This document shows positions 34,901 through 54,769 of a stretch of 64,000 nucleotides of DNA, one piece after another. Positions within the stretch are counted from its first letter, which is position 1. The number at the start of each line of letters is the position of its first letter. The stretch lies in the NCBI GenBank assembly GCA_947044365.1, contig OX345652.1, forward strand, positions 248,001 to 312,000, in the 5' to 3' direction. The position numbers and the translations under genes are program-made. The notes beneath the pieces are model-generated. The model was not told the DNA's origin. It did not search any database and saw only the letters and a list, made by a program, of their open reading frames with translations. Source of the stretch: Petrosia ficiformis (lineage: Eukaryota; Porifera; Demospongiae; Haplosclerida; Petrosiidae).

Positions 34901-37806
34901 TAGAGTATGTAATATTAATGTTAACTATACCAATTACTAGTAATATATGTGGTATTTACAATCGACAGTGCTATATATAGAACTTGCACTTAAATAATAT
35001 ATCTTGATACAGCAAAACTTCAAAGTAAACACAAATTTTACAAATCAGCATTCATAAATGTGTTATAGTATATACATAGTCATATAAATTAGTTGTAAAA
35101 AGGGATACTTTCTACTAAATGATTTGATCAAATGCTAACATTCAATCGCTCATCTTTCTGCTATATTGTACAGGGAGTCAATGAAGTTTTGGTATCCAGG
35201 AAGAGCTATTAGTAAGCTCAGGAGCCCATAATGACGTTGACCAGAAAGCGTAAGAGTGGTCAACGTCATTATGGGTTCCTGGTAAGCTTCATAGATACCA
35301 AATTTCATTGACTTCCTGTACAAAATGACAGAATGACAAGCGATTGAATGTAAGCATTTGATCAAAATTATTTTGCCTGATAGAGTCCCTTATCACATAT
35401 TTCGTCACATATAAATAAGAGGTATAATATTATTTGTTTATAAGCTCAACATACCTTTACAAGATGGACTATTTAAAGTCATGGCTAATTCAGTTGCAAT
35501 CTCATTCCATATTTGATGATTCTCATGTATTACTGAGAGGTCACTCAAACATAGGGGGAGAATTACAGAACAACAGGAAGAGACCTGTCAACATTAAATA
35601 TATACATATTTCTCATTATGCTAGTTAAAACATATGAAGTTCATAATTCTATGCACACATAATATATATTCCCACACTACATAATCATGTATGTATCAAT
35701 ATTATATTTCCTGTCATTTAATGGTTCAAACCTGTTGTTGATTATCTTTGTCTTCAATCCTGAAATAGATAGCAATTAGATTGTGAAGATAAAATCATAA
35801 ATATGTATGTATACAATACCTTTTGTTAAGATCTCTAATATATTTCAATAAAACAACGAGAAAACCATTTTTCAGAAGAATATCTCTGGGTTTTTCATCA
35901 GTCACAAGATGGCTGAAACCAGGGAGAAGAAACTTCAAAACATCCATTACCTCCTGTTCACACAATCTCAAGAAGAAAGGTATGAGGGAATATATCTCGG
36001 TATTCAGAGAAAGGCTGTCTTCAGCTAACCAAGCACCAAGAACTCTAACAGCAGATATTAAATAATCCTTTTGTGTCATTTGTGAAGGTTCATTTAATAT
36101 CTGCTGATGAGTTTTAAAGAAGTTAATAAGAGCTGCAAGTCCTTCCATTAGCGTTGTGTGAAGTTGTAGTAAAGACTCTTCAGTAATAAAAGCATCTCGC
36201 TTGCTCTCATGGTTAGCCATTAGTATGATAACACTCTCCATGATTGCAAAACAAGAGATTATTACTGGTTTGATATTTTCAGAGTCAATCAGTTGAACTT
36301 CCTATAAAAGCAATGACTGTAAGTCTATCTGTACACATCATAATAAGTATGCATATATGTACATAGCCATACATGTAATCGTGTACTTACTATACATGCC
36401 AAATGAGTCATTAGTAAAAGAAAAGATGATGAACTAGTTACAGAGATGAGATATTAATTTATAATCATAATCATAATTTTTAAATAACTCACATCTCATC
36501 TTTTCTTTTTGGTACTAATAATATCCAATCACTGCCATAATATTGGCACAGTAATCCAGATAATATCAGACCAGTATCACGATGTGAGGAATCTATAAAT
36601 TATACAAAATGAGAATGAGATGGGAGAGAGATGCACACTCACCTAATTTATTTTGTAATATATCTCGTAAACCAATTCCAATATTTATCAGCCATTGTTG
36701 CTGTTCTGAAAATACTAAACACTTTATCAGAAAACAGAGGACAATCTTTATATATAATTATAGGACTAATATGAATGTACAGTAACTTCATAATACATAC
36801 AATGTACCTAATCTAGTTAGGTATATAATATTACACAGACATATATGTACCTCTCCACAAATGCTGAGTATTTCAGTATACAATTGACAAATATCAAATT
36901 TCACTTTTTCATGAGTCTCTTTGAAATATTGTGATAGTTCTGTTAGTGCTAATGTTAGTTTAACAGTATGAGTCATAGTTAATTCTTTATATGACACGAG
37001 ATGATGAATGATATCTTTTGTAAGCTGTTGAACTATATGACACAATGTATAGGTTTATAATTCATCAATAGTTCACTCTAGGCATGAATTGCTTACCTTC
37101 ATTATGCATTTTGAAACATTCAAATAAAGCTGAAATAGAGTTATGCTTCCACAGATATTCACAACCTTTATCAGTAGACGCAAGAGATCCCAAACACTGT
37201 AAACTATCTTGTAAAAGACCATGAGAAGACAAACTGCATGCAAAGAATAGGAGAATAATTTCAAAGCATTATAATCCAAATACCTTGAAGAGATGAAAGT
37301 GTTGAAATAAGGAATTTTGGATGTCACTTGAGGATGTAAAACCTGAAGTTGTTACAGCGTGTTGATAAAGCTATCAGATGTTAATATCTTACCAATTGTG
37401 GGTCAGTGCAGAAGCATGCTAAAACAACAACTGCTACTTGATGAAAGGGTTGTCCTCCTAATCCTTCTTTGGCTTCATCTTTTGATTGCTCTAAAAATGT
37501 TGCTAAATTTTAGTCATTTTTTTACTTCTTTTAAAACCTGTTGCTAGTAGACGATTGAGAAAGTTAAATCCAATTCCATCAAATATTTTCTTTCTTGTAA
37601 TCTGGTCTGTATCACGTGACTTCATAAGCTTTGCAATCTGAGTTGACGAGAGTATGATAATATTAATATGCTTGTATACATGACAGGAGGTCACAACTTA
37701 CAAGTAGTAAACTAGCTAACCGCTCATCATCAGTAGCTGCATTTCTGAACAAGCTTAAACAACGGTTTACTTCTTCTGGAACAGAGGTTGAAGCATTTTC
37801 TGACAT
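31926..37806 (-). CDS. NCDN: Neurochondrin
   Basis: Fourteen exons on the minus strand encode roughly 600-650 residues; human neurochondrin has 729. The start at 37806 gives MSENASTSVPEEV. Recognisable conserved stretches in order are CLSLFRNAATDDERLASLLL, TRKKIFDGIGFNFLNRLL, HQVAVVVLACFCTDPQL, HPQVTSKIPYFNTF, then helical-repeat segments such as LGAWLAEDSLSLN and PFFLRLCEQEVMDVLKFLLPG, and the SWESVSELWHIAM exon. Neurochondrin is an all-helical cytoplasmic protein; in vertebrates it affects neurite growth and CaMKII and GPCR signalling, so the ancestral role is unclear. Exon phases agree at the joints I checked. The last intron (32015-32070) is GC-AG, and the stop is at 31926-31928. A 3.05 kb intron (32402-35454) contains another gene on the opposite strand. 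Confidence 0.88.
33073..34437 (+). CDS. Uncharacterised type II membrane protein, O-fucosyltransferase-like (nested in NCDN intron)
   Basis: A single-exon frame of 454 residues. A short N-terminal cytoplasmic piece is followed by one hydrophobic span (residues about 8-25, LLRIICVLLIPTALVGL), a charged stem (about 26-90), and a lumenal-type domain. That domain has motifs such as FNIQCWATSIKLN, LGTFYDMDIW and AQIVIVVDLG, a late R-rich segment, and a closing CLILAGEGI...C. The layout fits a Golgi glycosyltransferase. The CWA...P....D...W pattern resembles a family of uncharacterised metazoan proteins that I associate loosely with the O-fucosyltransferase fold; no catalytic residue is certain. 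An acceptor-like ACATTTAG lies just inside the frame, so an upstream exon with a different N-terminus is possible. It lies wholly in an intron of NCDN, antisense to it. Confidence 0.65.
   Translation: MYFITFRLLRIICVLLIPTALVGLKYYVLEDQEKKFYKDTFMEVKTKKEEILYPKRQLKESPIEQETKRRSELGSYPEQLVTPPEDSSSKGWLILESLPITILPEAVPELFNIQCWATSIKLNLIQPLVSEGQLITPFVENEGFNLLPLGTFYDMDIWSDLSRQRKVNDMVSLSDADIKEAQIVIVVDLGEEYPPDGTYNSLNCMNDSDKYQRRLKHNRGLTISKELCINSNQPITDIMNVISNLVKVEQDLHQVSKMILIVRKLNDRKLTNEAIAPEMLNCGVHRYHSIKPSEILQKDANKFITSRFPGSHFTAILLSTDPIKVKSFSGCLERSLTKLEGLKISNNTTNTFIALQELNEGRITKLTPFKMFFRSIYRNSYSLSQWRDDIAKYSSVYDSNYRILLQQSIATKAKCLILAGEGIISTYVREQYEQENKDQQSYCLIVIKECKDSS
35101..35390. mobile_element. Foldback MITE copy 2 in NCDN intron
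   Basis: A 290-bp, almost fully palindromic element. The ends AGGGATACTT and AGAGTCCCT are inverted. TTTGATCAAATGCT near 35122 pairs with AGCATTTGATCAAA near 35353. The centre CCCATAATGACGTTGACC pairs with GGTCAACGTCATTATGGG across a short loop. It shares termini with the element at 28469-29017, which marks a dispersed non-autonomous family. Confidence 0.8.
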
Positions 37807-37909
37807 TACTATGAGAGGACCAGGTATACAGGTTACACGTGGGTGGGCGTGGCTTAAAAATGGGCGTGTCAATGTTGTAACTTTGTTGTTTGTTAGGAAG
37901 TTTGTAGCT
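37807..37909. promoter_or_regulatory. Bidirectional promoter of NCDN and TMBIM4
   Basis: 103 bp lie between divergent ATGs. Two GGGCGTG boxes (GGTGGGCGTGGC near 37842 and GGGCGTGTC near 37862) resemble KLF/Sp sites, and a CACGTG-type ACACGTGGG lies just left of them. No TATA box is seen. The promoter role is inferred from position. Confidence 0.45.
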
Positions 37910-39175
37910 ATGGATGTTGAAAGTGTTATTGATTCCTCTTCTGGACGTAAAATATCTTCAACAGTGACTGTTCACGATGCTGATGTTGCATTAAGGCTTG
38001 GTAAGTAGAGAAAAATGGAATCTAAAGTCATTTTATTTGAATAATTAGGTTTCCTGAGGAAGGTGTATGGAATTCTAACAGCACAGCTTATTCTCACTAT
38101 CATAGTGTGCATCACCTGTCAGTTTTCACCAATGAAAGAGTTGGTTCAAGAAAGGTATATTTTAAAAATTAATTGTATCTTGAAATCATAGCTACGCAAG
38201 CTATCTCCTTAATTACTCTATCTGCAAACCATAGATGGAAGGATATGACAATTTACATTGTGCTTATTATTAATCACTCTAGTCATGTAATGATTGTTGG
38301 TCCATTTGGGGCTATGTAAGAATTCGACTTTACTTAATATTCATACACTTCCCTCCTTTCCAGTCCATTGCTACTAGTTGGAGTCTTCATCGGTACAATC
38401 GTAACTTTGGTAGCATTGATCTTCAAACGACATGACTCACCTATAAATCTTTACCTTCTCACTGCATTTGTAAGTAAATAGATTAATTTCACGATTCCTA
38501 TATTCAGAATTCCTGCAACACAATAATTGAAATGTCCTAATTAAGTGGAACTAAGTCCTTTTGTGTGCAAGAATTCTTATGTATGATGTATGATGCTATA
38601 ACTATACTAACTGCTAATTGAGTAATATTCGTTTCACAGACATTGTTGGAGTCAATCTCGTTGGGAACAATCATTACATTTTATGATAGTTCAGTAGTAA
38701 TAAAGGCATTTGTCATCACAACTACAGTATTCATTGGATTGACTGCTTTTACAATGCAAAGCAAATATGACTATAGCACTTGGGGTGCTGGGTAAGGAAG
38801 GAACTAGTGTAAGATTTAATGATTATACTGTATTTGATTCATAGGCTCTTCTCAATGCTCTTGATTTTAATCATGGCTAGTTTCCTTCAGGTAGTTGTCT
38901 ATATTATGTTCTAATTGTGTGTTTCAAGTGTTATATGAAGCAAAGAACTCTTATTCATTCTCCTATAGGCACTGTTTTGGACTGAAGCAATGGAATTTGT
39001 CATATCTGTAGCTGGAGCTGTTGTGTTTTGTGGTTTTATATTATTTGATACTTACCTGATTATGCATCGTTTGTCGACTGAAGAATATATCATGGCTGCT
39101 GTAGATCTTTATCTGGATTTGATTAATCTTTTCATTTATATGTTACGAATCCTTCAAGCTTTCAGGAATAAGTAA
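37910..39175 (+). CDS. TMBIM4: Transmembrane BAX inhibitor motif protein 4 (lifeguard 4)
   Basis: Six exons (from 37910, 38049, about 38365, about 38640, about 38845 and about 38970) encode roughly 240 residues, the family's usual length. Conserved features are FLRKVYGILTAQL at the start of the membrane core, SPINLYLLTAFTLLES, the VITTTVFIGLTAFTMQSK segment, GAGLFSMLLIL, GAVVFCGFILFDTYLIMHRLS, and YLDLINLFIYMLRIL at the end. The FDT...H and D.IN aspartates of the BAX-inhibitor fold, which form the proposed proton/Ca2+ leak site, are present. Family members have about seven spans, sit in Golgi and ER membranes, and lower ER calcium and apoptosis. It is divergent with NCDN and 153 bp upstream of RPS3A in the same direction. 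Confidence 0.93.
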
Positions 39176-39270
39176 ATATATAAAGACATAACAGATATAT
39201 ACATATACATAATAATGCACGATTATGATTGTTGTATATAAAACAAAATTTGTTAAATTTTTGTTTGTCT

Positions 39271-39328
39271 TAGTACGCATGCGCCGAATTTGACCACATG
39301 GTACCCTCCTCAATATTACACATAGAAG
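39271..39328 (+). promoter_or_regulatory. Likely RPS3A promoter with NRF-1-like site
   Basis: The 153 bp between TMBIM4 and RPS3A contain CGCATGCGCC at 39276-39285, close to the NRF-1 palindrome, about 45 bp before the RPS3A start. This is a motif match by eye only. Confidence 0.35.
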
Positions 39329-41168
39329 ATGGCAGTAGGCAAGAATAAGAGATTAACTAAAGGGAAAAAGGGGGCCAAGAAGAAAATGTAAGTTCTCTTT
39401 TACACTCGCTGTGATAATGTTATATGTATAAATGATATACATAACACTAATTTATGTATTGAATGCGCGTAGTTTGCGATTCAAGATGATTAATTATCGT
39501 ATAATTATGTAATTATATTTTTAGCATCGATCCTTATACAAGAAAAGATTGGTATGATGTAAAGGCACCAGCTATGTTTACAAATAGAAACATAGGTAAA
39601 ACACTTGTTACTAGAACACAAGGAAAAAGTAAGTGTTGAATAATTAGAATAAAAGTTTATTATAATATTTAATGATAGAACTAGCAAGTGATGGTTTGAA
39701 AGGACGAGTATTTGAAGTGTCATTAGCAGATCTTCAGAACGATGAAGTTGTTTTTAGAAAGTTTCGTCTCATTTCAGAAGATGTTCAGGGAAAGAATGTT
39801 CTTACTAATTTCCATGGAATGTCATTAACTACAGACAAGCTAAGATCTTTAGTTAAAAAATGGCAGGTTGGTGAGATTAGATCTATGTAAACAGAGCACT
39901 CTAAATAGAGAACAGCAGGACTCCATATTGTATAAGTACTGGTTGCAACGATACGTATACCAGTAAAATATGTACAATTGAATTTATTAAGGCTACCATT
40001 TGGGACCAAGTGTAACGAAGTCACTGCTATTATAATCGTATAAATGGGCCCCTCGTGAATCTTATAGCTACTGTAATATGAAATCATTTCTTATATAAGC
40101 AGATCCTCTAGTCTTATGACTTTAACGTTGGTATTTTTGTGTGTATTATCGAATAATTAATTGTTTTATTATTCATTTCAGACTTTAATAGAAGCTAATG
40201 TAGATGTTAAGACAACAGATGGTTATCTTTTGCGAGTATTTTGTATCGGGTTCACTAGAAAACAGCCTAACCAGATCAAGAAGACTGCGTATGCTAAAGC
40301 CTCTCAATGTCGAGTTATTAGAAGAAAAATGGTGGAAATTATGAGACGAGAAATCAGTGAAGTTGATATGAAAGAAGTTGTAACTAAATTGTAAGTATTT
40401 TAATTCTAACTTACATGTATCATAAATCTATAGATTGAGTCGATCATTTGATATAGGGTTCTATTGATATAACATTTGAATATTCAGTATTAATAAAAAT
40501 GTAACGATGATGATATAAATTATTAGTTAACTGTGTTACCATAGCAAACAAATTTGGTGGCTTTTTGTAGTGATAAAGGATATTGTTCCATAGCAACCAA
40601 ATTTGGCAACATATTGGACATTATTAGTTATGTTACCATAGCAACCTAATTAGGTGACTTGATTTAACAAGAAATTGTAGTGTACATGTACATGAACACA
40701 AGTTACATAAAATACATATTAACAATATTCATTCATTACTGGTCTGATAATATAATTTTTAATAATTCCCCTCTCTACCTCATCATCTTACATACTTTTT
40801 CTTTCAGGATTCCAGACAGTATTGGGCGTGATATTGAGAAGAAGTGCCAGTCAACATTTCCTCTTCATGATGTACTGATAAGAAAAGTAAAAGTATTAAA
40901 AAAACCAAAGTTTGATAGTGAGTTTTCAAAGTGGAATGAGGCTATAGTTATTAATTAAAATGAGTTCACTCAATTTCTATTGAGTTTTAGTAGTTTTATA
41001 GATACTTAACAATGAGAACATTACTATAATATTATCACTTTAGTTGGCAAGCTGTTGGAAATGCACGGAGAAGGGACTACATCTGGAGGAGGAGGAGGAG
41101 GAGGAGGTGGCAAGACTGGTACTAAGGTTGAAAGGAGTTATGAACCTCCAGTGCAAGAATCTGTATAG
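39329..41168 (+). CDS. RPS3A: 40S ribosomal protein S3a (eS1)
   Basis: Six exons: 39329-39387, 39524-39628, about 39679-39866, about 40183-40391, about 40808-40917 and 41042-41168. They give a product of about 265 residues, the normal size. It opens [19 protein letters not shown] and contains [71 protein letters not shown] and [20 protein letters not shown], all near-invariant in animals. The C-terminus has a run of nine glycines encoded by a GGAGGA repeat at about 41090-41108, then ends VQESV. It is a structural protein of the small subunit. The introns hold RFX-like motifs (40535-40645); no snoRNA could be confirmed. Confidence 0.97.
40535..40645 (+). promoter_or_regulatory. Three evenly spaced RFX X-box-like motifs in an RPS3A intron
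   Basis: GTTACCATAGCAAA (40535), GTTCCATAGCAACC (40585) and GTTACCATAGCAAC (40632) recur about every 49 bp, each followed by an AATTTGGTGGC-like tail. The third matches the RFX consensus GTNRCC-N-RGYAAC well. They may be decayed tandem repeats or an enhancer. Confidence 0.4.
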
Positions 41169-41584
41169 TCAATGGAACATTAATTAATATTGAAAATTAT
41201 AAAAAAATTTCAAAATCGTTTTCATTTCCAATGAAATGTATATATTATGTGGAGAGTAGCTTATGCCATTTTGTAGGTTTCAAATGGGATCAGTACAGGG
41301 ATTCTGTTTTCAAATATGGTGACATTCTTAGTCCATGCTGATGGTCATTCTGATGTATGATCAAGTACAATTAGGTGTGAATGTGCATAATCTGTGTTCA
41401 CTAATCTTGCCACTGTAGCGTAAACAGTGGTATGTCTATATACATCATTGTGAACTGGTATTTAATTCATACATAGTTAATGAACAAATTTACAAACAAC
41501 AAGAATGGAATAGGTGAGGTATAAATTACAGTACACGTGCTGAGTTGGAAAAACAAAAAAACATGAAGTAAAAATAAAATTAAT
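41169..41584. other. Intergenic region between convergent RPS3A and ADCY9
   Basis: 416 bp of AT-rich sequence between two stop codons. It should hold both 3' UTRs. I see no ORF, RNA or repeat of note. Confidence 0.6.
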
Positions 41585-44500
41585 TCATCTCCGTCCAGTG
41601 ATGAAAACCGTCTTCATGGGTCCTTTCCCTTTGATATTAATTTCACGATTCATTTCCCATCTGATGACAGGTGAGAGAAGACGTAGACAAATCTCTGGCA
41701 TTTGTATTTTGAATACTTGTCCTGTTGTGTCCATTCTACTTGCTACATTAACAGTATCTCCCCATACATCATACATTAGTTTTCTGCTACCAACAGCCCC
41801 CGAGGTTACTGGCCCGTAATTAAAACCAATACGAAGTAAGAAAGTAAATCCAGGTACCAAGGCATTGATCTGTCGTAAGACATCACCAATCTTAAGAGCA
41901 TAATCCACAAGCTGTACTAAATGCTGTATTGGATGAACTTTACGAGATACATTCAACCCAGATACAGCCATGTAAGTGCTACCAATGGTTTTGATTTTCT
42001 CAACATGAGAATAGCACGGCTTGTTCAGTAGCGTGTCAAACTCCCTAATAATTTGATTCAGAACTCTAAACGAGTCTTCCTCATTTTCACTTCTTTGACA
42101 AGAAAAGTCACTGAAATTTACAATAGAAGCAAATATTACTCCAACACATTCGTGATTACAGGAATATCGACCAGTCTTTCGTAACTCCATAGCAACATGA
42201 GGTGGAATGATTGTATAGAGAAGCCACTCAACTTGGTTCTTCTGTTGTTGAGTAAACTGCTTTTTTGCAGCTGCTTCAATACGTCCAATAAAACTCAATC
42301 GTACAGATACTTCTGACATTTTATTTACAACTACTAACAAACTGAGAATTAGTAATAAAAGAATGACTGCTTCTGGTGTGACATGACGATTGTAATAGTT
42401 CTTGAGTATTTCGTGTTGAGTGTCAAGTACCAAAGTACGATTATTAAAAACTGCTGTGGAATTCTCAAATTCAAGTTTAGTTGCGCAAACTTTTAAATGT
42501 ATTCCGGATACTAGTAATACAGTCAAGCCAGCACTGCAAACTCCTCCAATCATTTTAGCAATATAACTAACTTCCATAAAGTTTATGCTACTGATAAGAA
42601 CGACAATCGTAATATAAAACGACATTTGTACATGAATAAGATCTTCAAGGGAGTTGAAACCGGAGCCGTAACACTGTATAAGACTTACTATTACAATAGT
42701 CATTGGAAAATATATGAGGAATAGTGCAACAAAGGACTTCACATACCAGTTGATGAAAAAAGGAGCATGTGATGCAAACCGTTTGGGAAACCTTTTAGGT
42801 GCAAAAATAGCAATTACGAAAATTAGAATAATGATTTCCAATACTAGTCCAATAATGAATATAGTCAGCCATGATTTGTATAAAGGATCTTTTCCAGAAG
42901 TAAAGGCACTGCCACTACTCAAATTAATAGCTGAACCAACCATAATCAATATGAAAATTAGTAGAAGAGAAACGACATCAATAAGATAACTGAGTTTTGC
43001 AAGCTTGAATCCTAGCTCGTTTTCCATCATTGTACCTTTTCGAGGATCAACAACATCACGACCGTAATTACGATAACGAGCCTCCAAATCTCTATTTCCA
43101 AATGAAGCTGTTAAGAAGTGTAGCCGTGGATCAAAATATGAATCTAAATTCACTCCCTGTTCTTCCATAAGCTGAACTATCTTCTTGTCTAACACATGTT
43201 GCTGATCTCCATTAGCAAATTCAGTGTAAGATGTACAATGCTGCAAGCGAGATTGACGAGAAAGAGAATCTCGGAGAGAGTTAGATGGCTGTGTTTCATC
43301 AAATTCAGTGGGAATAGGAAGAGAAGATCTTCTTCGTAGAAGATCTCTCAGAGATCTGCTTTGACCATCTGAGTTCTGCAAACCAGTCAGGACTGGTTCA
43401 GGCTCATTTCCTTTACTTATACTATCAATGTTACGAATGCGCTGTTTCCAAGCAACTGTTGTCAAGCCAACTGATAACGTGTTGCTGTGGCAACGTGTCG
43501 CATAGTAAAGCTTGAACTGAGTTAGTTCGGGCAATTTGGGGAGATTGACAGCTTCCTGTGTTGCAAACATAAATGAGAGGTATGTTTTAGTTGAGGATGA
43601 TATGAGAACTCGATCTGGTTCACAAATAGATTCAATCAAGTTAGCTAAGGTAACATCTCGAGACCAGACGTCAAATTTAAACCTCTTAGTACCCATAACT
43701 CCACACATTACAGATCCTGTGTGAACACCAATTCTCATGTGAATTGGATAGGGCGCTTGTAATCTATAATCCTCTAAAGATTTGATTATTGAAAGACCCA
43801 TTTCCACGCAATTATCAGCATGCGCTGCTTCTGGTTTTGGACATCCAGAAACACAGAAATAACAATCACCTAATGTAGCAATCTTTTCACATTTAGTTTT
43901 CAGAGCTAGTTCGTCAAATTCTGAGAATATTTTATTTAACATACCCACAAGTTCAACTGCAGATAGGCAAGCAGAGATGTTAGTGAAACCAACAATGTCA
44001 GCAAATAGAATACTAACTCTATCCATTGAACAGGTTGTAAATGGTATGCTTATAGTTCGAGCAACGTCGTCCATTCCAGCATTGATTTCTTGGTCAATAA
44101 TATACGCAATCTGCACTTTAGTTGATAGTAGTTCTTCTGCAAATAGACGAGGCATCATCGAATGGATAGTCTTCTCTTCGATGTCTCTTTCTGAATTGAT
44201 AACTTTTTGTGCCAACACACATTGCCCGATTCTCCAGAAGGTATCGTGAAGTCTGATATGTGATAGATAAGCTGTGGTTATACCAGCTATGTTGAGACAG
44301 ACATGAAAGAATAATCTACTCAGAGATGAAGCAATGAAAATATGTGTCAAGTTGGTATCCTGATTTGAATCGGTGAGATTATTGAATGATAGAACTTGAG
44401 AGTCTACGATACCATTAAGAGTACTGGCTAGTACTTCTAATATAACTATATAAACAGCACATAGTATAACAGACAGCCACATATTCAATTTTGAGAACAT

Positions 44501-46393
44501 GTAAACGACCAAAACAACTGCCGCAGTTATAGCGAACTGAGCAACAAATGAGATAGTTGAAATTCCAATCACATTATTGTTAAGATGTAGTGCGATGGCT
44601 AATGCACCAGAGAACCCCATTAACACTACCGCTAATACTACCGATAGAACTTGAGCAATTTTACTGTAGTGTTTCCAGAATGTGAGTATCAATAGTACTA
44701 TCATAATTATGAATAATACGACAGCCCCTATGATATAGCCTTCTGAATACTGGACACTCTGAATAGCTAGCCAGTCGCTTGTTAATTCAACCTCATTTTT
44801 AGCTATAGGTGTAACTGGTAGTTGAACAGAGAAAAATACGAGCCACAATAACGAGAATAGTCCGATAAATATCAGTGCTATACGGTATCTTCTTTGTAAG
44901 AATTCAATTACTTTTTTTTTCCAGTGGCGCTCAAGAATGGGTGAATTAAAATGTGGTTCCCACCAATGGCATGGATCACATCTCGGTGTGTAATCATTAG
45001 ATTCCAGCTCTTCTGTAGAACTGAATGTATTATTACCAATAGAAGAGGGAATTCCATTTTCCTGAGGGGATGAACAATTTTAAAAAGATTAATACAGAGA
45101 TTAGTATTGTTTTAGTTAACTATGCTAAAACTCCTTTTAGTAAGGCATTTTGACTTTTAGTTAACTAAACTATAACTAAATTACAGGTCTACTGTGATAA
45201 CTATAACTGAATATTGACTAATGATGGACGCTTTAGTTAGTTAAAACTAAATACTTCAGTAAGCCTAATATTATTTTAGTTATAACTATACTAAAAGTTT
45301 GAACTATAACTAAAACCAGTCAACATTATCTAATGAGATATAGCGGCAAACAAGAAAGACTAATGAAACCATATTATTATAATCAATAATACAAATATCT
45401 TGGCGCCTATAAGGATAATTGAATTAGTCACTATACAAACACGAGGGAGGAATGATATAATTGAAATAGCTTTGAACTTTTCTTCAGATCTGTTTCAAAA
45501 AATACAACTAGTCCCAACAAAAAAGCCACTGGAAAGAAATCAAAAAGTGTTGAAGGTCATTATTAACCTGGTGGGTTTACAATATGTTTATAACCAAAAT
45601 ACTTTTCACATTGTATTTAGTGTTATCACACTAACTGTTTCAGTACAAACTAGGTTATTAAAAGCTACATTCAATTCTGCATACATGACTTTAGCGACCT
45701 AAAAAATGTAGTAACTAGTTTCTTTGCACATCAAGAATGAATGTTAGTATCATTGATTTCCGTGCACTCTCCAGGTAGCATGCCAAGCTGTTTACACTTG
45801 TACTGAACCACAACTAGTGACCGTAATGCAATAGAATTAATTATTTACTTGTAGTAGATGGTCATCACTAGGTAAGCCACCTCTGTATGTCTGATACATC
45901 TGTTCCAAATCAAGAGCTGATATATTATCAACATTTATCTCACCAGATCTATGCCCTCCTTTTGTTCCTAAAAAATAGATACAGTATCATTTTCATATGC
46001 TATGTATCAATTTCACATACCTGATAAGGCTCCACTTTGGAAAATAGTTTCAACAATGGATGGACGTCTAAATTCAATACCTCTTCCAGTAACTAAATGT
46101 ATAAATAATATATATATATAATTATATACAATAAAAAACAGATCAATAATAAATATTTAAAATTTAGTTCACATAACAGCTGATAATAATTAGAATCATG
46201 ATCTGTACTGACCTGGAGACACATCAACACCAGAATCTCTGTCCAGTTGAAGAGTCAACAACAAGTCCGGTCTTGTTTCTGGAAGTTGATCACTCTCAAC
46301 GCTTAACTCTTCGGCTCCTTCTTCAAGCCCCAGATCCTCGCTACTGCTACTGCTCTTCTCTTGTTGAGTATCAGTATCATCATTAGCAGACAT
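41585..46393 (-). CDS. ADCY9: Transmembrane adenylate cyclase, type 9-like
   Basis: Four exons: 46393-46214, 46095-46022, about 45968-45858 and 45061-41585. They give about 1,280 residues (human ADCY9 1,353). The acidic, Ser-rich N-terminus is followed by WWEPHFNSPILERHWKKK and the first six-span bundle. The C1 domain has both metal aspartates (SILFADIVGFTNIS and ATLGDCYFCVSGCP) and FKFDVWSRDVTLANL. A basic C1b linker (DLLRRRSS) precedes the second six-span bundle. The C2 domain has GVIFASIVNFSDF, TIGSTYMAVSGL and VWGDTVNVASRMDTTG, with the transition-state Asn and Arg kept. It should make cAMP at the plasma membrane under Gs control. The pre-TM motif and C1 sequence fit type 9 better than other isoforms. 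Nearly all of it lies in one 3.5 kb exon. Confidence 0.92.
45085..45330. repeat. TAGTTA-rich, MITE-like repeat in the first large ADCY9 intron
   Basis: The stretch is dominated by TTTTAGTTAACTA, ACTATAACTAAA and their inverses. The left end GTTTTAGTTAAC is roughly inverted at the right end as GAACTATAACTAAAAC. No coding potential. Possibly a degenerate inverted-repeat element. Confidence 0.4.
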
Positions 46394-46660
46394 AATTAAT
46401 ATATAAGATGCTAAATACAGTATTGTCCAGTGTAAATCGATACAGGCTATAGTTGACTAACACGAAACAACAGCTCTAAAAGGAATTCGAAAGGCACACC
46501 TCTTGGGAGTGGATTTATATTATGGACTTTTGCGTGCAGGTGTCCTTATAAATGAGCGTTCTTTATCAGATATTCTAGCATCATAAAGCAAAATAAAAGA
46601 ATGAAATTATACTGCTAATTGGATGTTAGTGTTGTGTTAAGTTATAAGCCTAAATAGATG

Positions 46661-54769
<8,109 letters not shown>

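Noticed and set aside
40392..40807. Box C/D snoRNA in an RPS3A intron (as in vertebrates)
   Set aside because: A RUGAUGA-like box exists near 40507 but no D box at a suitable distance and no terminal stem.
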